Source: Deltaproteobacteria bacterium RBG_13_61_14
GTDB taxonomy: Bacteria; RBG-13-61-14
DNA: 18,704 bases
Reading direction: 5' to 3'
Assembly: GCA_001797815.1 (NCBI GenBank)
Contig: MGQK01000007.1
Coordinates: 19,367 to 38,070, forward strand
Below, one piece after another: positions 1 to 6,769 of the stretch (position 1 is the stretch's first letter; the number at the start of each line of letters is the position of its first letter). A model generated the notes under the pieces. The model did no database searches. It had not been told where the DNA came from and saw only the letters and a list, made by a program, of their open reading frames with translations. The translations under genes and the position numbers were made by a program.

Positions 1-11
1 TCTGACCCTTT

Positions 12-557
12 TCACTCCCACTGCGCCAGAATTTCGTAACCCACCAGGGTCTTCTCGACGCTGGTCCGGGCCTGCTTGCCCCCGGCCCGCTCGATCAACT
101 CCTCCAACTGCCCGGCGATCTGGTAAGTGTAAGCCTGCAGGGCCTCGTCGTGCGTCTCCCCTTCCGGCAGCCCCACCTCGTAGCGAAGACCCTTCGGACC
201 CCGCGCTTCCACCCGCGTCTCGCCCCCCTCCTCGATCAGCAGCTTTCTCAACTGGGACAGTTTGCGCACGCTCGTCATCGGGTCGCCCGGCACCAGGATG
301 CTCGCCTGGTAAACCTGGATCAGGCCGCGGATGGTAAAGCGGCCGAAGCCGCGCGCCGTCTCCAGGTTGGACTGGGCGATCTCCTTGAAGACCGCGAAGG
401 CGATCCGGCGGAACGATTCGTAGGGGAATTTTTGCGAGGCCAGCACCTTGCCGTTGATGATCTCCCAGTCCGCGGGCTTAAGCCAGCGGTCCCAGTTCCG
501 GTCGCGGTTGGCCCGGATCAGCCGGACGTAATCGAGCATCAAACTACCCTTGACCAT
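12..557 (-). CDS. Hypothetical protein, possibly of the DUF2378/TIGR02265 kind
   Basis: A 181-residue soluble protein with no signal peptide or membrane segment. The arrangement of 'LKPADWEIINGKVL', 'FPYESFRRIAFAVFKEIA', 'ARGFGRF' and 'ILVPGDP' recalls the myxobacterial paralogous family TIGR02265/DUF2378, whose members carry a tryptophan or phenylalanine-proline-tyrosine block, a G-R motif and a later D-P-x-S helix; this is memory-based and tentative. The start at 557 has an AAGGAAGG purine stretch about 11 bases upstream. The internal ATG at 539 (MLDYVRL) has AAGGG at better spacing and is an equally good start. The stop codon lies directly next to a fragment of the dispersed GGGGTCAGA repeat at 1-10. 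It is probably transcribed alone from the promoter at 738-765, leaving a leader of about 170 bases. No function can be assigned. Confidence 0.75.
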   Translation of the reverse strand: MVKGSLMLDYVRLIRANRDRNWDRWLKPADWEIINGKVLASQKFPYESFRRIAFAVFKEIAQSNLETARGFGRFTIRGLIQVYQASILVPGDPMTSVRKLSQLRKLLIEEGGETRVEARGPKGLRYEVGLPEGETHDEALQAYTYQIAGQLEELIERAGGKQARTSVEKTLVGYEILAQWE

Positions 558-737
558 GGATCATTTCCCTTCCTTCCTCTTGCCCAGCCCCGGTTCTGGA
601 GGACGGCCCGCCGGTTCCGGGCGGGAGGAGTCTCCCGGCCGGGGCATGAGCGCGCCCTGGAAGATCGAAGCGGATGAGCTTAAACCGCTGTTGACGAATC
701 CGAAACCGCCCCTGTGTCTCGTCAACCCGGGTATAGT

Positions 738-765
738 ATTTAATAAAAATGAATGATTTTGTCAA
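738..765 (-). promoter_or_regulatory. Predicted sigma70-type promoter for the 12-557 gene
   Basis: On the minus strand a perfect TTGACA (760-765) is followed after 16 bases by TTAAAT (738-743). It sits in a short AT-rich patch inside GC-rich DNA. Transcription would start near 731 and run into the hypothetical gene with a leader of about 170 bases, in which no convincing gene was seen. Confidence 0.5.
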
Positions 766-767
766 GG

Positions 768-927
768 GTCTTCTGACCCTTGCCCACCCCCATTTTTTAA
801 CCGCGCCGCGTATTTTCGGCCGGCGTAGGGGCGCAATTCATTGCGCCCACATCCCTGCAAGGGCGCGATAAATCGCGCCCCTACCCTCGGTTCCCGGAAA
901 ATTGGGGGTGGGCCAGTCTTCTGACCC
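768..927. repeat. Nested inverted-repeat element with twin hairpins, flanked by 12-bp direct repeats
   Basis: The 12-mer GTCTTCTGACCC occurs at 768-779 and again at 916-927. Between the copies lies a nested palindrome. The outer arms are GCCCACCCCCA (782-792) and its exact complement (903-913). The inner arms are GTAGGGGCGC (825-834) and GCGCCCCTAC (875-884). Inside these are two perfect hairpins: 829-837 pairs with 840-848, and 861-869 pairs with 872-880. It has no coding capacity. It looks like a non-autonomous, REP-like or MITE-like element. The rest of 558-1357 contains only this element, the repeat at 1086-1316 and the two promoters. Confidence 0.7.
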
Positions 928-1085
928 CAATACCTGCTCAGGCACCAAGGCACGAAGGGAGCAAGGATAAATCAGCGAGCGCCTGTTTCCACTTGTGCAA
1001 ATGTCAAGCGTGACCCCCTTTAGTCCCTTACGGCTGAAATTGTAGCCAAAGTGGTCATGATTTTATGCCGGAATGAAAGAAGAGG

Positions 1086-1316
1086 TTTCACGCCAAGGCG
1101 CAAAGTCGCGAAGGTGAGGAAAAATCAAGAAGAAGCCGACGCCAAGAACCTGAAGCCGCCAAGAGTTGTTCCTTTGCGACTTTGTTTCTTGGCCGTTCGG
1201 CCCGCCCTCGGCCGAGAGCGCCGCGACCTTGGGATGAGAGGAAAGATTAAAATCTGAACCATTCTCTCTCCCCCAATAGCTCTAACCCTTAGCGTCTTGG
1301 CGCCTTTGCGTGAAAT
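1086..1316. repeat. Long palindromic spacer repeat, copy 1
   Basis: The left arm (1086-1114, with CACGCCAAGGCGCAAAG) and the right arm (about 1288-1316, with GGCGCCTTTGCGTGAAA) are imperfect inverted copies. Internal sub-repeats of the AAGCCGCCAAGA and TTTGCGACTTTG kind also face each other. A related element lies at 6280-6489. Open frames here are low-complexity products of the repeat and are not genes. Confidence 0.6.
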
Positions 1317-1357
1317 CTTCCCCCTTTTCTTTGGTTCCGGCTCGGCCGGGTTAGGAT

Positions 1358-1386
1358 TTGAGATTTGATCGGCTTTGGAGTATGCT
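1358..1386 (+). promoter_or_regulatory. Predicted promoter of the cysteine-rich secreted protein gene
   Basis: TTGAGA (1358-1363), a 17-base spacer and TATGCT (1381-1386) make an acceptable sigma70-type promoter, with a start point near 1393. That leaves a leader of about 11 bases carrying a purine-rich AGAAGAAGAGAAG before the ATG at 1404. Confidence 0.45.
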
Positions 1387-1403
1387 AGGTAGAAGAAGAG
1401 AAG

Positions 1404-1700
1404 ATGAAAGTGGCCCGAAACTTATTCCTCGCCGTCGCCCTGGTCTTGGCGCTGGCCGCAGCCGGCTGGACCCTCGGCCGGGCCGGGAGCCGGGAGCCCA
1501 CACCCCGCTTGGCTTCAGCCCGCTCCCAGCCGGCGCCGGCCGGTTACAGTTGTTTCCTGGAAAACACCTGCCCGCCCTGCCCGGGCAAGCCCATCGCCCG
1601 GTCCCAGAAAAAGGAAAAGCACGGCGATTGCTCCTGCCACCAGGTCACCTACCAGTGCACCGACGGCTCCACCCAGACCTGCTGGGACAACTGCGAATAA
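1404..1700 (+). CDS. Small secreted cysteine-rich protein (8 Cys), unknown function
   Basis: A 98-residue protein. Residues 1 to about 25 form a classic signal peptide (K-R, then LFLAVALVLALAAAGWTL). A Ser/Pro/Ala-rich stretch follows, then a compact domain of about 50 residues holding all eight cysteines: S-C-F, N-T-C-P-P-C-P, D-C-S-C, Y-Q-C, Q-T-C-W and D-N-C. An even number of closely spaced cysteines in an exported protein suggests a disulfide-stabilised mini-domain; metal binding is possible. I do not recognise the family. It has its own predicted promoter and ends 12 bases from the convergent acyltransferase gene. The clear signal peptide and cysteine pattern, more than length, support it as a real gene. 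Confidence 0.75.
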   Translation: MKVARNLFLAVALVLALAAAGWTLGRAGSREPTPRLASARSQPAPAGYSCFLENTCPPCPGKPIARSQKKEKHGDCSCHQVTYQCTDGSTQTCWDNCE

Positions 1701-1712
1701 CCCTCGCTTCTT

Positions 1713-2867
1713 TTAGCTTTTTCCTCCGAGCGGTTTCATTCCGAACAAGGCCCGGGTCACGTTCGCGCGCCGGACCGCCAGGTCGTAAATCAAGATCGTG
1801 GCGACCAGCGCGGCGGTGGTGATGACCAGGTATTTCAGGGGCACTCCCGCGCTCCATTTCACCACGTAGAACCCGATCACCACGATCACGGTCTGGTGGA
1901 GGATGTAGAAGGGGTAAGCCGCGGGGTTGGCGTAGGCCAACGCGCGGTGGTAGAAGTTGAGGTATTTCCGGCCTGCGCCCAGGATGGCCACGAGCCAGAA
2001 CCACGAGTGGAAGCCGAGGACGAGCATGAACAGGATAAAGCCGGGGGTGTAGCCCCGGGGCGGGTCATGGTCCGTGGCCATCGCCCAGAACAGGACCGCG
2101 AACAGGGCGAGGGCGAGGGCCAGGGCGGTTTTCCAGCTCCGGTCCACGGCCCGGCCGAAGCGCGGGTCCGAGCTGAGGATGTAGCCGTAGATGAAATAGG
2201 TGAGGTAGGATACGAAATTTGCCCAGTCGTTGTAAAGGTTCTGCTGCCTGCCGGGCCAGCCGGGCCGGAGCGCTCCCTCGATCAAGACCAGGGGCAAGGC
2301 CCAGCAGAGGAGTCTCCTCCCTTTTGCGGTCCAGGCGGCCAAGCGGGCGGTCGCTTGCCGGCCGGTTTCGCGGCGGAGGAAGAGGAACAGGGGAAGCGCG
2401 AGCAGGGAGAAGGTGAAGAGGTAGAGGATGAACCACAGGTGGCCCCATTCGAAGGTGCCCCGGTAGCCGCCGGCGGTGGCCGGGTCAATGTCGAAAAAAT
2501 GGGGAAGGAACTGGAGGTAGGAATCCTGGTAAGCCGGGTTGCGGAGCAAGGTGTAATAACATTGGGGCGGCACGATCACTGCGGTGCCGAAGACAAAGGG
2601 CACGAACAGGCGCAGGAACCTTTCCTTGGCATAGTGGGCCCCGCTGCGGAAACCGAGCGCGTAGAAGGTGGAGGCGCCGGCGATTAGGATAAAGAGTTGC
2701 ATGTGCCACTGGTTGACGAAGACGATGAAGGCGGCCAGGCCAAAGCTGGTGACCTGGTTCTTCACGTAGAACGGGTCAAAGTCGAAGATGCGGGCGGAAT
2801 GGAAATAGATCAGGAGCAGGACCGCGAAGATCCGCAGCCAGTCCAGGTCATGGCGCCGCTCCGGCAT
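1713..2867 (-). CDS. Acyltransferase 3 family integral membrane protein
   Basis: A 384-residue polytopic membrane protein. The N-terminus R-R-H-D-L-D-W-L-R-I-F-A with the following 'LIYFHSARIF' is the hallmark of the acyltransferase 3 family (OafA/NodX/OpgC type); the H of 'YFHSA' corresponds to the conserved catalytic-type histidine, and the 'RFLRLFVPFVFG' block is also typical. About ten hydrophobic segments follow, up to about residue 365. Family members move acyl groups to sugars or other cell-surface acceptors; OpgC-like proteins succinylate glucans. The substrate cannot be read from the sequence. It begins 16 bases after the stop of the upstream FAD oxidoreductase, with AAGG shortly before the ATG, so the two are very probably one transcript. 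Acylation of a product made with that oxidoreductase is possible but only inferred. Confidence 0.88.
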   Translation of the reverse strand: MPERRHDLDWLRIFAVLLLIYFHSARIFDFDPFYVKNQVTSFGLAAFIVFVNQWHMQLFILIAGASTFYALGFRSGAHYAKERFLRLFVPFVFGTAVIVPPQCYYTLLRNPAYQDSYLQFLPHFFDIDPATAGGYRGTFEWGHLWFILYLFTFSLLALPLFLFLRRETGRQATARLAAWTAKGRRLLCWALPLVLIEGALRPGWPGRQQNLYNDWANFVSYLTYFIYGYILSSDPRFGRAVDRSWKTALALALALFAVLFWAMATDHDPPRGYTPGFILFMLVLGFHSWFWLVAILGAGRKYLNFYHRALAYANPAAYPFYILHQTVIVVIGFYVVKWSAGVPLKYLVITTAALVATILIYDLAVRRANVTRALFGMKPLGGKS

Positions 2868-2883
2868 TTTTTCCTTGTCTCCT

Positions 2884-4383
2884 TCAGGCGGCGGGAAGGC
2901 TGGTCTGAAAAGATTTCCCCTCCCGGTGGCAGATGATTTGGATCACCTCCCGGCCGGACAGCGCCGCCGGGGGCACGCCCCCGCCCGGCTGGACCCATTG
3001 CCCGATCTGGTAAAAGTTTTCCAGCCCGGCCAGGGTCTTCTTCATCTGCAGGAACAGGGAGCGGGTGGTGATCATCCAGCCTTCCATGGAGCCGCGCCAG
3101 TTGCCGGTGTAGCGCTCGTAGGTCAAGGGCGTGGCCACGTCCACCACCTCCACTTTGCCCCGGATCTGGGGGAACCGCTGTTCCAGCAGACCCACCACCT
3201 GGTCCGAGATCTTTTCTTTTTCGTCCTCATAAAGCTCCCGGTTCTCGCCCAGCTTTTTCCAGTAGTCGTAGTCCGCGGGGAACATGACCTTGAGGACGGA
3301 CTTGCCCGGAGGCGCCAAGGTCGGGTCGAACCCGTAGTGCATCACCCCGATCCGCTTCTGCTCCCGGCCGGCGATGGTGACCGGCTCGGGCAGCGGATAC
3401 ATAACTGCATGGGGCGCGGCGGAAAGGTCCACCCCCACCCCGGCCGTTACCTGGATGATCGGATCAAAGATGGGAAGCTTCCGGTAGTAGCCCCGCACTT
3501 TTTCGTCCCCGTATTTCCCCTGGAGCATCTGGAAGAGCGTGGCGTGGCCGTCGGCCGCGGAGATGACGAAGTCGCCCCGGTGCTCGCTCCCGTCGGCCAG
3601 GCGCACCCCGACCGCGCGATGGTCTTCCACCAGGATCTTCTCCACCCGCGCCCGGTAGCGGAGCTCGCCGGCCAGCGTGAGGTAGCGGCGCTCGATGGCG
3701 CGGCTGAATTCGAGCGAGCCGCCGACGGGGTAGCCGGAGGACTTTTCGTGCATCCAGGCCAGAGTCATGAGCATCGCCAGCATCGGGAAGTCCGGGAGCT
3801 CGAAGACCAGCGGGAAGGTCTCGCGCAGGAACGGGTCGGTGAACTTTTGCGCGAATTCCTGCACCGAGGTCTTGCCGTATTTCCAAAGGGAATAGGCATA
3901 GGGCCGGACCCGCCGGAGCATGTCCAGGGTGTCCCGCCAGGTGTAAAGCTCGCTGGGCTTATCCAGCCGCATGGACAGGCGGGCGAAGCGGCGCACGGCC
4001 CGGCTGAACTCCAGGATGGTTTTGCGGTCCGCCGGGGCCAGCTCGAGTAAGTGCCGCTCCAGCCGGTCAATGTCGGTGTAAACGATCAGGGTCTTGCCGG
4101 CCGCGCCTTCGATCCGCACGAACTCCTCGTGGTCCACCATCTTCCGGCCCTGCACCGCGCCCAGCTCCTGCCAGATCCGGTAAAAGTCGTTGCCCGGCGC
4201 GCTGCCCACCAGCCAGTGCAGGCACCCGTCGAAGGTGTAGCCCCTGCGCTGCCAGGAGGTGCAGAGCCCGCCCGGCTTGTCGTGCAGCTCGAAGATCGTG
4301 GTGGAGTAGCCGTTCATCCGGCCGTAGCAGCCGGCCGCGAGTCCCGCGATCCCGGCGCCGATGATCACCAGTGATTTTTCCAT
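2884..4383 (-). CDS. FAD-dependent oxidoreductase, phytoene desaturase / carotenoid isomerase / retinol saturase-like
   Basis: 499 residues, the usual length for CrtI/CrtISO-like flavoproteins. Residues 5-14 'LVIIGAGIAG' form the dinucleotide-binding fold, followed by 'IFELHDKPGGLCTSW', which holds the ribose-binding acidic residue and the PGG turn of the amine-oxidase/phytoene-desaturase superfamily. 'YPVGGSLEFSRAIERRY' near residue 225 and the C-terminal FAD motif 'FYQIGQWVQPGGGVPPAALSGREV' are also diagnostic. Relatives desaturate, isomerise or saturate polyene chains, but many bacterial members have no known substrate. No other carotenoid gene is in view. It starts at 4383 with AGGGAGGAG five bases before the ATG, is read from the predicted promoter at 4410-4438, and is followed 16 bases later by the acyltransferase. 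Confidence 0.88.
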   Translation of the reverse strand: MEKSLVIIGAGIAGLAAGCYGRMNGYSTTIFELHDKPGGLCTSWQRRGYTFDGCLHWLVGSAPGNDFYRIWQELGAVQGRKMVDHEEFVRIEGAAGKTLIVYTDIDRLERHLLELAPADRKTILEFSRAVRRFARLSMRLDKPSELYTWRDTLDMLRRVRPYAYSLWKYGKTSVQEFAQKFTDPFLRETFPLVFELPDFPMLAMLMTLAWMHEKSSGYPVGGSLEFSRAIERRYLTLAGELRYRARVEKILVEDHRAVGVRLADGSEHRGDFVISAADGHATLFQMLQGKYGDEKVRGYYRKLPIFDPIIQVTAGVGVDLSAAPHAVMYPLPEPVTIAGREQKRIGVMHYGFDPTLAPPGKSVLKVMFPADYDYWKKLGENRELYEDEKEKISDQVVGLLEQRFPQIRGKVEVVDVATPLTYERYTGNWRGSMEGWMITTRSLFLQMKKTLAGLENFYQIGQWVQPGGGVPPAALSGREVIQIICHREGKSFQTSLPAA

Positions 4384-4409
4384 TCGCTCTCCTCCCTGTT
4401 TCCGGCACT

Positions 4410-4438
4410 ATCCTAACCGGGTCTCCGGTCCCGCGCAA
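4410..4438 (-). promoter_or_regulatory. Predicted promoter for the oxidoreductase-acyltransferase pair
   Basis: On the minus strand TTGCGC (4433-4438), 17 bases, TAGGAT (4410-4415). It lies back to back with the plus-strand promoter at 4441-4469. Both hexamers are moderate matches. Confidence 0.35.
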
Positions 4439-4440
4439 GC

Positions 4441-4469
4441 TTGACCCCCAGGGGAGGCGATGCTAGATT
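4441..4469 (+). promoter_or_regulatory. Predicted promoter of the epimerase gene, possibly leaderless
   Basis: TTGACC (4441-4446), 17 bases, TAGATT (4464-4469). The start point would fall near 4476, only about two bases before the ATG at 4478. If so, the message is leaderless and the ATG at 4460 cannot be used. The GGGGAGG at 4451-4457 is too near the 4460 ATG (two bases) and too far from 4478 (twenty). Confidence 0.35.
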
Positions 4470-4477
4470 GCAGGGCC

Positions 4478-5479
4478 ATGTCGGTGGTGGCGATAACCGG
4501 CGCCGGCGGCTACATTGGCGGCCGGGTGATCCGGCTTTTGGAGGAGCACCGGCTATGCTCGCGGATCATCGGCCTGGATTTGAAAAAGCCGGCGGTGCCC
4601 TCGGCCAAGCTCGACTTTTTCCGGCGTGACGTGCGCGACCCGGAGCTTCCTCGGCTCTTCCAGAAGGAGGGGGTGAAGCGCGTCATTCACCTGGCGTTTG
4701 TGCTCAACCCCATCCACGACCGGGAGGAGATGCATGCGGTGAACCTCGGCGGCACCCGCAACGTGCTGGAAGCGGCGCGGCTGTGCCAGGCCGAGCAGGT
4801 GCTCGCCACCAGCTCGACCTCGGCTTACGGCTCTCTGCCCGACAACCCGCCCCGCTTGAAGGAGGAGATGCCGCTGCGGTCGGCCCCGACTTTCCAGTAT
4901 GCCCAGGACAAGCGGGAGATGGACCTCCTGCTCCAGGATTTCGCCCGCCGCCACCCGGAGGTCGCGGTCACCATCTTCCGGCCCTGCATCGTGATGGGCC
5001 CGAACCTCGACAACTTCATCTCCCGGGGCATGGTCCAGCCGATCAACATCGTCATTGACGGCTGTAACCCCGAGCTCCAGTTCGTGCATGAGGACGACGT
5101 GACCCGGGCGGTGGCGCTGGCCTTTGAGCAAAAGGCGCGGGGGATTTTCAACATCGTGGGCGAGGGCACGATCACTTTGGAGGAAGCCTGGCAGATCAAG
5201 GGCCGGGGCGTGCGCATCAATTTCCCGGCCTGGCTGGCCTATCCCCTGATTGACCTGAGCTGGGTCTTGCGTCTGAAGGTCCTGGAGGCGCCGAGCTCGG
5301 CGCTCGACTTTTTCCGCTGGCAATGGGTGGCCGACGGCGAAAAGGCCCGGCGAGAGCTGGGCTTTGTGCCCGAGCATTCGACCCGCCAGATCTGGCAGGA
5401 CTATTTGCGCTGGCTGGAAGAGCATCCCCAGCCCGGGCCGGTGGGGAAGTTCTTGGCCCGGCTTCGCTCATCGTCCTGA
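4478..5479 (+). CDS. NAD-dependent epimerase/dehydratase (extended SDR family)
   Basis: 333 residues from ATG 4478; an in-frame ATG at 4460 would add six residues. 'VVAITGAGGYIGG' directly after the start is the extended-SDR nucleotide fold (GxxGxxG). 'ATSSTSAYGS' and 'YAQDK' supply the Ser/Thr and the Y-x-x-x-K catalytic pair, and 'RPCIVMGPNLDNFI' is the substrate-side motif of the GalE/RmlB-like group. Such enzymes act on nucleotide-sugars or sterol-like alcohols; the exact substrate is not readable. I chose 4478 because homologs normally begin just before the beta strand and because of the promoter position. The membrane protein at 5494 follows after only 14 bases, so the two are co-transcribed. 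It is divergent from the FAD oxidoreductase, which may share its pathway. Confidence 0.88.
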   Translation: MSVVAITGAGGYIGGRVIRLLEEHRLCSRIIGLDLKKPAVPSAKLDFFRRDVRDPELPRLFQKEGVKRVIHLAFVLNPIHDREEMHAVNLGGTRNVLEAARLCQAEQVLATSSTSAYGSLPDNPPRLKEEMPLRSAPTFQYAQDKREMDLLLQDFARRHPEVAVTIFRPCIVMGPNLDNFISRGMVQPINIVIDGCNPELQFVHEDDVTRAVALAFEQKARGIFNIVGEGTITLEEAWQIKGRGVRINFPAWLAYPLIDLSWVLRLKVLEAPSSALDFFRWQWVADGEKARRELGFVPEHSTRQIWQDYLRWLEEHPQPGPVGKFLARLRSSS

Positions 5480-5493
5480 AAGCCGGAAGCGCG

Positions 5494-6252
5494 ATGCAAG
5501 ATCTGGTCCGGATGTGGTCGAACACCCGGATGGTGGTGCTCAGCGCGGTCTCGGCCGCGGTCTATGCCGCGGTCCTGATCCCGTTCAAGGCCATCCCCGT
5601 GATCCCGGGCCTGACCGAGATCCGGCCGGCCGCGGCGCTCCCGCCCCTGTGCTCGATCCTGTTCGGCCCGGCCGGGGCCTGGGGATCGGCCTTCGGCAAC
5701 CTGATCGGCGACTTCTTCGGCATGCTCGGGCCCGGCTCGATCTTCGGCTTCCTCGGCAACTTCCTCTACGGCTACATCCCCTATCGCGCCTGGCGGGCGC
5801 TCTCGGACCAGGAGCCGCAGCCTCTCTCAGTAACCGGCTGGGCCAAGCTCCTGCTCGCCTTCCTCCTCGGCGCCGGCGCCTGCGCCCTGGTCATCGCCTG
5901 GGGCGTGGACCTCCTGGGGCTCGCCCCCTTCAAGGCCCTGGTCAACATCATCCTGATCAACAACGCCCTGATGGCGCTCTTGATCTCGCCGTTCCTGGTG
6001 GCGATCCTTTACCCCATGATCAAGAACTTCGGGCTCCTCGCCACCGACCTGCTCGAGCCGGCGCCAAGGTCCCGCCTTTCCCGGGTAGGACTGGTCCTGC
6101 TGATCATCGGCATCCTCGGCGGCCTGCTCGCCGGCAACCTCCTGGCCTTCGGCGCCCTCAACCCGGCCGGGCTCGGCCTGCCCGCTCTCTCTCTGCCCTG
6201 GCTCGTCTCCCCCTTCCTTTTGATCCTCCTGCTTGGCGTCGTCCTGGCCTAA
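5494..6252 (+). CDS. Integral membrane protein, ECF transporter S-component (QueT-like) type
   Basis: 252 residues with six or more hydrophobic segments. Near the N-terminus 'LSAVSAAVYAAVLIPFK' is followed by 'IPGLTEIRPAAALPPLCSILFGPAGAWGSAFGNLIGDFFG'-like content (residues about 37-76) and 'GPGSIFGFLGNFLYGYIPYRAWR', the pattern of substrate-capture (S) proteins of energy-coupling-factor transporters, which bind vitamins or precursors of them. After about residue 190 come two more membrane helices rich in Leu/Gly that go beyond a usual 180-residue S-component. No ATPase or EcfT gene is nearby, so it would rely on a shared module elsewhere or act alone. It starts 14 bases after the epimerase stop with a weak GGAAG. 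The ligand is unknown. A longer in-frame start inside the epimerase gene at 5323 is unlikely. Confidence 0.75.
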   Translation: MQDLVRMWSNTRMVVLSAVSAAVYAAVLIPFKAIPVIPGLTEIRPAAALPPLCSILFGPAGAWGSAFGNLIGDFFGMLGPGSIFGFLGNFLYGYIPYRAWRALSDQEPQPLSVTGWAKLLLAFLLGAGACALVIAWGVDLLGLAPFKALVNIILINNALMALLISPFLVAILYPMIKNFGLLATDLLEPAPRSRLSRVGLVLLIIGILGGLLAGNLLAFGALNPAGLGLPALSLPWLVSPFLLILLLGVVLA

Positions 6253-6279
6253 TGCGGTTCATTTAAGCCCAGGAAGAGG

Positions 6280-6489
6280 TCTCACGCCCAGACGCAAAGA
6301 CGCGAAAGGGAAAAGAAGAGTTCTTGCTTGCCGCGAGCAAGCCGAGCGCGGCGGCTTGGGTTTGGTCGGGGCGACATGGGCCCCCTGCTTGCCGGGGATT
6401 AGCCGCCAAGAAGCAAAGCCGCAAAGACTTGGGTGGTGGCTTAGACCTTAAGCTTGGTTTTTTGCGTCTTGGCGGCTTGGCGTGAAATG
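6280..6489. repeat. Long palindromic spacer repeat, copy 2
   Basis: The left arm from 6280 (CTCACGCCCAGACGCAAAG) and the right arm to 6489 (GTCTTGGCGGCTTGGCGTGA) are imperfect inverted copies, with inner CGCCAAGAAGCAAAGCCGC sequence. It belongs to the same class as 1086-1316 and sits directly after the 6252 stop codon. From 6490 to 6735 the DNA becomes AT-rich and I see nothing but the approach to the RNA promoter. Confidence 0.55.
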
Positions 6490-6735
6490 TTAATGAACGG
6501 TATTGAGTCTTGGCCTGAGCGGTCGGCTTGCCCCTGGCCCCTTAGTTGGGAATAGCCACTTTTTCGTCCCCCGGCCAATTTTCAAATATATCCAATAAGA
6601 TCTTGGATTTTTGAAAATCCGGCCCGGAATTCAATCTTCTTGTAATTCACATCACTAAATTTAGAAAAATTTATTGTTTAATATCAATGGGTTGTGGCCA
6701 TTCTTAAAAAAAATACCAGATATTGTATTTTTTTC

Positions 6736-6763
6736 TTGACAAATAAAATCAATGTGCTACATT
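6736..6763 (+). promoter_or_regulatory. Strong predicted promoter of the 6770-7004 RNA
   Basis: A perfect TTGACA (6736-6741), 16 bases, TACATT (6758-6763), in strongly AT-rich DNA that includes oligo-T and AAATAAAATC stretches upstream. The start point would be near 6770. No protein gene follows on this strand before the terminator, so the promoter fits a dedicated RNA gene. Confidence 0.65.
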
Positions 6764-6769
6764 CAGGCA

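Noticed and set aside
544-765. 73-residue minus-strand frame in the leader of the 12-557 gene
   Set aside because: Its start lies in the predicted -35 box, it overlaps the next gene in another frame, and the protein has no sensible pattern.
1896-2687. 263-residue plus-strand frame opposite the acyltransferase
   Set aside because: Its composition (Gly/Glu/Gln/Val-rich) is what results from reading the complement of a hydrophobic membrane-protein gene.
2875-4050. 391-residue plus-strand frame opposite the FAD oxidoreductase
   Set aside because: Antisense shadow in GC-rich DNA. The minus strand carries a full set of flavoprotein motifs, and the plus frame has no recognisable domain.
4460-4477. 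ATG 4460 as start of the epimerase
   Set aside because: Its Shine-Dalgarno spacing is only two bases, and it lies inside the predicted -35 to -10 spacer. ATG 4478 fits the fold better, though this is not certain.
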